Source: Candidatus Omnitrophica bacterium CG07_land_8_20_14_0_80_50_8
GTDB lineage: Bacteria; Omnitrophota; Gorgyraeia; 2-02-FULL-51-18
DNA: 6,047 bases
Direction: 5' to 3'
NCBI GenBank assembly: GCA_002779345.1
Contig: PEWW01000195.1
Location: forward strand, 1-6,047
A program made the translations under genes and the position numbers. The notes under the pieces were generated by a model that was not told the DNA's origin, ran no database searches, and saw only the letters and a list, made by a program, of their open reading frames with translations. Shown one piece after another: positions 1 to 5,079 of this stretch; positions within the stretch are counted from its first letter, which is position 1; each line of letters begins with the position of its first letter.

Positions 1-103
1 TTGCGAGCCTAGCCGCATTTTTCCCAAGCGCTCCCGAACGGTTGTCCACGAGGATAAAGTCGTTGCCGGCGCCGGCCATTTTCGTGAAATCAATAATTTT
101 CAT
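1..103 (-). CDS. dapF: Diaminopimelate epimerase, N-terminal fragment (runs off the window)
   Basis: DapF is a cofactor-independent cytoplasmic epimerase that converts LL-diaminopimelate to meso-diaminopimelate, the precursor of lysine and a peptidoglycan cross-linking residue. Only the first 34 codons are present, starting at the ATG at 103-101. The visible protein begins MKIIDFTKMAGAGNDFILVD. The block FTKMxGxGNDF (residues 6-16) is the typical N-terminal signature of the family. Both catalytic cysteines lie further downstream, outside the window, so activity cannot be judged. The start is 14 bases after the lysA stop. The spacer is AT-rich and has no recognisable Shine-Dalgarno sequence, so translation may depend on ribosomes arriving from lysA. 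Its place directly after lysA fits a shared lysine/DAP role. The identification is firm for such a short piece because the N-terminal motif is distinctive. Confidence 0.9.
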   Translation of the reverse strand, partial: MKIIDFTKMAGAGNDFILVDNRSGALGKNAARLA

Positions 104-117
104 AATGAAAAATAAGG

Positions 118-1392
118 TTACAAAACTTCGGCGACAATTTTTTCGCCGCGGATCAAGTCCATACGCGTCTCTCTTTTTTTTGCCACAAAAAATCGGCCGC
201 CTTTGACCACGATTTCGGGCACTCGGGGCCGTGAATTGTAGTTGCTCGACATCACGAAGCCATAAGCGCCGCAAGACATCACCGCCAACAAATCACCGGT
301 TTCCACGGCGGCCAGCAGTCTGTCTTTGCCCAAAAAATCACTGCTTTCGCAAATCGGACCTACCACGTCCGCCCGAAGGCCGGAACTTTTTTTATTTTTT
401 TTTCGAACGGACAAAATATCATGATACGCGCCGTAAAATGCCGGACGGATTAGATCATTCATACCCGCGTCCACAATCACGAACGATTTTGCGTCCGAAT
501 GCTTAACACCCAATACTTTGGTGACCAACATACCGCTGTTGCCTGCTATAAAGCGGCCCGGCTCCAGCACGAGCTTGAGACTTTTCTTTAAGTCGTAGTC
601 CTTAAAAAGGGGTAGAATCTTGTCCGCGAAATCTTTGGCCGTCTGCGGCTTTTCCTTGGAATAAATAATGCCCAACCCGCCTCCGATATTCAGGAACTCT
701 ACCGGATTTCCGCCAAAACGGACATTGTCAATAAATGTCAACGCCCGTTTGATCGCCGCTATAAACGGTTTGGCGTTTGTAATCTGCGAACCGATGTGGA
801 TGTGCACGCCGGCAAATCTCAAGAAAGGATACCGGTAGGATTCCATGAAAAGCTGGGTGGCTGTCCGAGCGTCGAGGCCGAATTTATTCTGCTTCGCGCC
901 GGTCGTGATATAGTCGTGCGTAGTCGGCGTTACGTCTGGATTTAGGCGGATCGCCACTTTTTGGATAGTTTTGAGCCGGCAAGCCGCCGCGTTAATCGCT
1001 TCCAGTTCTGGGATCGATTCCACGTTGAACATCAGAATCCGCGAGCGAATTGCCTCCTCGATTTCGGTTTCTGTTTTTCCTACTGAGGCATAAACTATCT
1101 TCTGAGGATCGGCTCCCACCCTTTGCGCCCTAAAAAGCTCTCCCCCGGAAACGATGTCCAGACCCGCGCCCTTCGCGGCCAGCGCCTTTAAAATTGTCAA
1201 ACTCGAATTCGCCTTCATGGAGAAACAGATCAACGGATTGGCAGGGGCGAAGGCTTTTTTCAGCTTCTCGAAATGATCCAAAAAAGTGCCCATGCTATAA
1301 AGATAAAACGGCGTGCCAATTTTATGGGCGATCCGGGAAACCGGCACTTGTTCGCAAAAAAGTTCCCTGCCCTGATATTGAAAACGATGCAT
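118..1392 (-). CDS. lysA: Diaminopimelate decarboxylase
   Basis: LysA is a PLP-dependent fold-III (alanine racemase-like) enzyme that decarboxylates meso-diaminopimelate to L-lysine, the last step of the DAP pathway. With the start preferred here it has 424 residues, normal for the family. Visible motifs are the PLP lysine in SMKANS (Lys60), DIVSGGEL (about 79-86), HIHIGSQI (197-204), the phosphate-binding GGGLG (237-241), EPGR (277-280), CESSDF (348-353, usually CESGDF) and CGAYGF with Cys374. Three in-frame ATGs are possible: 1428, 1410 (an ATGA overlap with the argH stop) and 1392. I chose 1392 because it gives MHRFQY..ELFCE, the usual N-terminus of LysA, and has AAGG six bases upstream. 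The longer forms add 18 or 36 bases and overlap the end of argH. A lysine-rich loop at about 330-336 is encoded by an A9/A7 tract. Identification is very secure; the start is less so. Confidence 0.95.
   Translation of the reverse strand: MHRFQYQGRELFCEQVPVSRIAHKIGTPFYLYSMGTFLDHFEKLKKAFAPANPLICFSMKANSSLTILKALAAKGAGLDIVSGGELFRAQRVGADPQKIVYASVGKTETEIEEAIRSRILMFNVESIPELEAINAAACRLKTIQKVAIRLNPDVTPTTHDYITTGAKQNKFGLDARTATQLFMESYRYPFLRFAGVHIHIGSQITNAKPFIAAIKRALTFIDNVRFGGNPVEFLNIGGGLGIIYSKEKPQTAKDFADKILPLFKDYDLKKSLKLVLEPGRFIAGNSGMLVTKVLGVKHSDAKSFVIVDAGMNDLIRPAFYGAYHDILSVRKKNKKSSGLRADVVGPICESSDFLGKDRLLAAVETGDLLAVMSCGAYGFVMSSNYNSRPRVPEIVVKGGRFFVAKKRETRMDLIRGEKIVAEVL
387..403 (-). repeat. Adenine homopolymer pair (A9-T-A7) within lysA
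   Basis: On the coding strand the run reads A9, T, A7 and encodes the Lys-Lys-Asn-Lys-Lys stretch of a loop between FYGAYHDI and VVGPICES. It is the longest near-homopolymer in the window. Such runs are prone to polymerase slippage in transcription and to sequencing error. The frame is intact on both sides, since conserved LysA motifs flank it, so there is no sign of an actual frameshift here. Confidence 0.8.
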
Positions 1393-1402
1393 CCTGCGCC
1401 TT
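1393..1402 (-). promoter_or_regulatory. Ribosome binding site supporting the lysA start at 1392
   Basis: The coding strand reads AAGGCGCAGG immediately before the ATG at 1392-1390. The AAGG core (1402-1399) has a six-base spacer to the ATG, an ordinary Shine-Dalgarno arrangement. The other two lysA candidates are worse: the ATG at 1410 has no clear site, and the ATG at 1428 has only AAGAG two bases away. The site lies just inside or after the argH stop codon region, so translational coupling with argH is plausible. Confidence 0.55.
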
Positions 1403-1406
1403 AGGG

Positions 1407-2783
1407 TCATCGCAACGATAGTTTCCATCTCTTAATTTGTTTCTTCACCTCATCGGGATGCGTGCTTCCTCTGGTCTTTTTCATCCGAACCGAATGGCGC
1501 GCGTCAAAAAGCCTATAGACGCCGCCCTCGATGCGCGGCGCAATTTTTTTCAATAAATCCAATCCAATTTTAGAGATGGCTATTCCCGTCGCTTCGGACA
1601 AACTTACGATTTGACCCGCCTGATGGTGCGCCGCCTTAAACGAAACCCCCGATCCAACCAGGGTGTCCGCGAGGTCTGTCGCGTAGAGGCTTTCGTCCGC
1701 CAGAAGTTCCTTGGCTCTTTTTTCGTTAATCTTCAGAGTTTTGAAAATCCCCGTAAAAATTTGAAGCAAGGTTTCGCAGGTCTCCACCGAATCAAAAATA
1801 TATTTTTTGTCCCATTGAAGGTCGCGGTTGTATGAGGTCGGCAGCCCTTTCAGAGTCGTCATCATGCCGATCAAATTTCCGGCAAAAACACCCTCTGCCC
1901 CGCGCGCCAGCTCCAGGAAATCCGCGTTCTTTTTTTGAGGCATCATGGAACTGCCTGTGCAATACGCTTGATCAAGCTCCACCAGCGAGAAACCTTTAAG
2001 CTGGCCGATCATCAGGTCTTCGGCGATCCTTGAAATTTGAGTGCCAAAAAACGCCAGGCAAGACAAAAAATTCAAAAGAAAATCTCTGTCGCCCGATACG
2101 TCGTAACTATTGTTCGTTACCCGAGACAAGCCGAGTTCGCGCGCCATCCGCTTTTGATCAAGACCGAAAGTGACGCCGGCCAAAGCGCCGCTGCCTAACA
2201 CGCACACATCCATAAAAACCTTCGCCGCTTCAAGCGTCGACTTTGACCGTTCGATCATTTCGGCGTACGCCAAAAAAATATGCCCTAAAGACAGCACTTG
2301 GGCGTTCTGCAAATGCGTCATTCCGGGGATCAAAACGCCCTGATATGCATCCGCTTTTTGAATGACGGCCTTTTGAAATTGCGCGGCCAAAACTAGGATC
2401 TGTTCCGCGTGATCCTTACAGTAAAGCCGGGTGCTTTGGCTGACTAAATCGTTGCGCGAGCGGCCCGTGTGAAGTTTATCGGCAAGCGGCCCGACCCACT
2501 GCTCAAGCTTGGTCCAAACGGCCGTATGGACGTCCTCGGAATCCTCTTTTAATCTCAAAGAGCCGTTTTGATAACTTTTACAAAGGGCGGCAATCGCGGA
2601 CAAAAGTTTTTTTTCTTCAACGGCCGACAACACCTTGCAGCGTCTCAAGGCCCTGACATGAACCGCATCAATCTTGAGGTCGTAAGGCAAAAGTTTTCTG
2701 TCCCATCGAAAAGAGGAGCTAAACCGCTCAAAACGGGGATCGCTTCTTTTTTTGAATCTTCCGCCCCAAAGCTTATGAGTCAT
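1407..2783 (-). CDS. argH: Argininosuccinate lyase
   Basis: ArgH cleaves argininosuccinate to arginine and fumarate, the last step of arginine synthesis. It acts in the cytoplasm as a tetramer of the fumarase/aspartase superfamily. The 458 residues are the usual length. The N-terminal KLWGGRF (4-10) is typical. Other visible motifs are SSSF (22-25), EDVHTAVW (83-90), the substrate-binding LHTGRSRND (104-112), GMTHLQNAQ with the probable catalytic His157 (154-162), and the flexible signature loop GSSMMPQKKN (277-286) carrying the catalytic serine. Two positions look unusual: Leu113 follows RSRND, where Gln is normal, and Ala287 follows QKKN, where Pro is common. The start at 2783 has a strong GGAGG five bases upstream and lies 13 bases after the argG stop, which is standard operon spacing. 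The TGA stop (1409-1407) overlaps an upstream in-frame lysA ATG. Frame and motifs are otherwise intact, so an active enzyme is expected. Confidence 0.96.
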   Translation of the reverse strand: MTHKLWGGRFKKRSDPRFERFSSSFRWDRKLLPYDLKIDAVHVRALRRCKVLSAVEEKKLLSAIAALCKSYQNGSLRLKEDSEDVHTAVWTKLEQWVGPLADKLHTGRSRNDLVSQSTRLYCKDHAEQILVLAAQFQKAVIQKADAYQGVLIPGMTHLQNAQVLSLGHIFLAYAEMIERSKSTLEAAKVFMDVCVLGSGALAGVTFGLDQKRMARELGLSRVTNNSYDVSGDRDFLLNFLSCLAFFGTQISRIAEDLMIGQLKGFSLVELDQAYCTGSSMMPQKKNADFLELARGAEGVFAGNLIGMMTTLKGLPTSYNRDLQWDKKYIFDSVETCETLLQIFTGIFKTLKINEKRAKELLADESLYATDLADTLVGSGVSFKAAHHQAGQIVSLSEATGIAISKIGLDLLKKIAPRIEGGVYRLFDARHSVRMKKTRGSTHPDEVKKQIKRWKLSLR

Positions 2784-2788
2784 GGAAT

Positions 2789-2793
2789 CCTCC
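2789..2793 (-). promoter_or_regulatory. Shine-Dalgarno site of argH
   Basis: The coding strand has a perfect GGAGG five bases before the argH ATG, within TAAGGCGGAGGATTCCATG. The argG stop codon TAA sits right before this site, so a terminating ribosome would cover the argH initiation region. This supports both the argH start and tight argG-argH coupling. Confidence 0.8.
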
Positions 2794-2796
2794 GCC

Positions 2797-3966
2797 TTAC
2801 CGCTTATACGGCAACGCCCAAAGGTCTATAAAACCTTTGGCCAAGCGCTGATCAAATTTATCCTTGACGGTGTAAGTCGCAAGGCTCTCGTTGTACCGTG
2901 AGTAAGGAGAGGTGCGCCCCACCACGTACGCGGAATATTTTCTTAGCTTCATCCGCGTCGTCCCCGTCACTTTTTCCTGGGTCGTTCGGACAAACGCGTC
3001 CAAGGCGGATCGCAGCGGCGTAAACCAAAGGCCGTAGTAAACCAATTCGGCATATTTTTGCGCGACCCCTTCCTTATAATGCAATAGTTCCCGGTCCAAC
3101 ACGAGCGCCTCGAGATCCTTATGCGCCTGGATTAAAATCGTGGCCGCGGGGGCTTCATAGGTTTCCCGTGATTTAATGCCCACCAGCCGGTTTTCTATCA
3201 TGTCCATCCGGCCGATGCCATACCGGGAGCCCAGCTCATTGAGCGCGGTGATAAGTTTTATCGCTTCCATTTTTTTTCCGTTCAATCCGACCGGGACGCC
3301 TTTAAAAAACTCAATCTCGATGACCGCCTCTTTCAGATTTCTTGTCTGGGCGCCGCGCGTCCATTGAAACGCATCCGCCGGAGGTTCCGTGTTCGGATCC
3401 TCCAAAACGCCCGCCTCGATGCTGACGCCCCAAATGTTTTTGTCGATAGAAAACGGGCTCTTTTTTGATACCTCAATCGGAATCCCGTGACGTTGGGCGT
3501 AACGGATCTCGTCCTGTCTGGATTTAAATTCCCATTCTCTTACGGGCGCTAAAATTTCCAGAGCGCTGTCGAGAATTTGAACGGTGACCTCAAATCTCAC
3601 TTGATCATTGCCTTTGCCGGTGCATCCATGCGCCACCGCGGTCGCGTTCTGCGCGTGAGCGACCGCCACCTGCTCGGCGGCGATGAGCGGTCTGGAGAGC
3701 GCCGTGGCAAGCGTGTAACGGCCTTCATAGACCGCTCCCGCTTTGAGCGCGGGCCAGATATAATCCGTTACAAATTTTTTCTTAAGATCCCTAACCACCA
3801 CTTTCGCCGCGCCGGCTTTTTTTGCGCGCGCAATCGCGGCCGTCGTTGTTTTTTCCTGGCCGACATCCGCCATGTAAGCGATGACCTCGTACCCTCTATC
3901 CTTCAACCATTTAATGGCAACGGATGTGTCCAGGCCTCCCGAATACGCCAGTACGACTTTTTTCAT
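2797..3966 (-). CDS. argG: Argininosuccinate synthase
   Basis: ArgG joins citrulline and aspartate, using ATP (to AMP and PPi), to make argininosuccinate, the substrate of the next gene's product ArgH. It is a cytoplasmic tetramer with an ATP-pyrophosphatase (N-type) domain followed by a synthetase domain. The 389 residues match the shorter, common bacterial type. Visible motifs are the nucleotide-binding AYSGGLDTS (7-15), ALSRPLIA (89-96), HGCTGKGNDQVRFE (113-126, binding aspartate and citrulline), KKSPFSIDKNIWG (168-180), EAGVLEDP (184-191), GIKSRETYEAPAA (263-275) and YGLWFTPLR (311-319). The start at 3966 is supported by AGAGGAG five bases upstream and by the canonical MKKVVLAYSGG beginning. 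It follows argF after 60 bases, the largest gap in the cluster, and precedes argH by 13 bases. Nothing in the sequence suggests damage. Confidence 0.97.
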   Translation of the reverse strand: MKKVVLAYSGGLDTSVAIKWLKDRGYEVIAYMADVGQEKTTTAAIARAKKAGAAKVVVRDLKKKFVTDYIWPALKAGAVYEGRYTLATALSRPLIAAEQVAVAHAQNATAVAHGCTGKGNDQVRFEVTVQILDSALEILAPVREWEFKSRQDEIRYAQRHGIPIEVSKKSPFSIDKNIWGVSIEAGVLEDPNTEPPADAFQWTRGAQTRNLKEAVIEIEFFKGVPVGLNGKKMEAIKLITALNELGSRYGIGRMDMIENRLVGIKSRETYEAPAATILIQAHKDLEALVLDRELLHYKEGVAQKYAELVYYGLWFTPLRSALDAFVRTTQEKVTGTTRMKLRKYSAYVVGRTSPYSRYNESLATYTVKDKFDQRLAKGFIDLWALPYKR

Positions 3967-3971
3967 TGAAT

Positions 3972-3978
3972 CTCCTCT
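3972..3978 (-). promoter_or_regulatory. Shine-Dalgarno site of argG
   Basis: The coding strand reads AGAGGAG followed by the five-base spacer ATTCA and the argG ATG. This is a strong ribosome binding site. It suits a gene that, unlike its neighbours, is too far from the upstream stop codon for efficient translational coupling. Confidence 0.8.
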
Positions 3979-3986
3979 AAAATATG

Positions 3987-4009
3987 GTCTTGGGTCGTTC
4001 CTTCAAGAC
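3987..4009 (-). repeat. Small inverted repeat in the argF-argG gap
   Basis: On the transcribed strand GTCTTG and CAAGAC form a perfect six-base-pair stem around an 11-base loop. The short AT-rich stretch CATATTTT follows, and then the argG ribosome binding site. It sits in the only sizeable intergenic gap. The stem is short and only half GC, so it is a poor intrinsic terminator. It might be an mRNA processing or stabilising hairpin, or it may be chance, since a six-base inverted repeat in 60 bases is not rare. Confidence 0.25.
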
Positions 4010-4026
4010 TCACGGCCGACGCGATC

Positions 4027-5079
4027 TTATTTTTTCTTTTTCCTAGTCAGCAGAATGACCAACAGCGCCTTCTGCGTGTGAAGCCGGTTCTCCACCTGAT
4101 CAAAAATCACGGAGCGCGGATGCTCGATCACCTCATCGGTCACTTCCTCGCCGCGATGGGCGGGCAGACAATGCATAATGACCGAGTCCTTCGGCGCCTT
4201 TCCGATGATCGCGCCATTGACTTGAAAAGGCTGAAAATCACGGACGCGTTGTTCACGCTGCTTTTCCTGACCCATGCTGACCCAAACGTCGGTATAAATC
4301 GCGTGGGCGTTTTTGATGGCCGTGAACGGGTTGTTGGACAACGTGATCTTTGAGCCGCTTTCTTTAGCGATCAGTTTAATATCCCGCATGATCTCTTCGC
4401 TGGGTTCGTATCCGCGCGGGGTCGCGATGGCGAGATTCGCGCCGACTTTACTGGCGCCAAAAAGCAGGGAATTTAATACGTTATTACCGTCGCCGATATA
4501 AGCGATATTCATCTTCTCGAGTCCGCCAAATCTCTCACGGATGGTAAATAAATCCGCCAACGTCTGGCAGGGGTGGTACAGATCGCTCAAACCGTTGATC
4601 ACCGGTATGGTGGCATACCCGGCAAGCTCTGTCGTATCGGAGTGATGATAGGTTCTCGTGACGACCGCGTCGCAATAACGGGATAATACCCTGGCCACGT
4701 CCTTGATTGATTCGCGCTCTCCCAGCGGCTCTTCTTGAGGATCCATGTAGACCGAATGCCCTCCCAGCTGAGCCATGCCCACCTGGAAAGACACACGGGT
4801 ACGAATCGAGGGTTTCTGAAACAATAGCGCCAGCGATCTTCCCTTGAGCTTGCCGTAAAAACTCTGCGGATTTTTCTTTATTTTTTCGGCCAATTTAAAA
4901 ACCATTGATAGGTCCTGGGCGTAGACCTCCTTCAGACTTAACAAATCCTTCGCCTCAAAAGGCCGCCACGGCACTTTCACGCTTTTAACGGCCGTAAAAT
5001 GCTTAACCCGCTTTGTTTGTTTTTTGTGTTTCTTGGGTCCGTGATGTTTCTTGATCGTTCTCCGCCTTGATTTTTTCAT
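4027..5079 (-). CDS. argF: Ornithine carbamoyltransferase with basic N-terminal extension
   Basis: ArgF transfers the carbamoyl group of carbamoyl phosphate to ornithine, giving citrulline. It is a cytoplasmic trimer. Residues about 43-140 form the carbamoyl-phosphate domain, with FQKPSIRTRVSF (87-98; the usual form is S-T-R-T-R, here S-I-R-T-R). HPCQ is at 169-172. The ornithine domain follows, with DVWVSMG (264-270, the SMG loop typical of ornithine rather than aspartate carbamoyltransferases) and HCLPAHRG (303-310). FDQVENRLHTQKALL is near the C-terminus. The protein has 350 residues against roughly 300-320 for bacterial relatives. The excess is a Lys/Arg/His-rich stretch of about 40 residues before the normal KDLLSLKE beginning, and the protein ends RKKKK. 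The start at 5079 is backed by an ATGA overlap with argD and by GAAGGGAG nine bases upstream. GTG codons at 34 and 36 could give a normal-length protein but lack an SD sequence. Confidence 0.96.
   Translation of the reverse strand: MKKSRRRTIKKHHGPKKHKKQTKRVKHFTAVKSVKVPWRPFEAKDLLSLKEVYAQDLSMVFKLAEKIKKNPQSFYGKLKGRSLALLFQKPSIRTRVSFQVGMAQLGGHSVYMDPQEEPLGERESIKDVARVLSRYCDAVVTRTYHHSDTTELAGYATIPVINGLSDLYHPCQTLADLFTIRERFGGLEKMNIAYIGDGNNVLNSLLFGASKVGANLAIATPRGYEPSEEIMRDIKLIAKESGSKITLSNNPFTAIKNAHAIYTDVWVSMGQEKQREQRVRDFQPFQVNGAIIGKAPKDSVIMHCLPAHRGEEVTDEVIEHPRSVIFDQVENRLHTQKALLVILLTRKKKK
5027..5053 (-). repeat. Short in-frame direct repeat inside the argF N-terminal extension
   Basis: The nine-base word CAAGAAACA occurs twice on the coding strand (5053-5045 and 5035-5027), offset by exactly 18 bases, i.e. 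six codons. It gives KKH at residues 10-12 and again at 16-18. The region is A-rich, so chance is possible, but an in-frame duplication would explain how the basic tail grew. Confidence 0.35.

Noticed and set aside
174..192. TTTTTTG-CCA-CAAAAAA inverted repeat with a T-run, looking like a terminator
   Set aside because: It lies inside the lysA coding sequence (encoding RFFVAKK), has an almost pure A/T stem with a three-base loop and no GC-rich stem. It is most likely a by-product of Phe and Lys codons.
231..506. Plus-strand open frame of about 91 codons opposite lysA
   Set aside because: It is antisense to conserved LysA motifs, is compositionally Arg/Pro/Ser-rich, resembles no family and has no convincing ribosome site. 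It is a shadow of the real gene.
3577..3969. Plus-strand open frame of 130 codons opposite argG
   Set aside because: It lies entirely over the conserved N-terminal ATP-pyrophosphatase region of ArgG. Its Arg/His/Phe-rich translation is typical of an antisense shadow.
4599..4796. Minus-strand 65-codon open frame inside argF in another frame
   Set aside because: It is fully contained in the ArgF coding region, with no separate ribosome site and no recognisable product.
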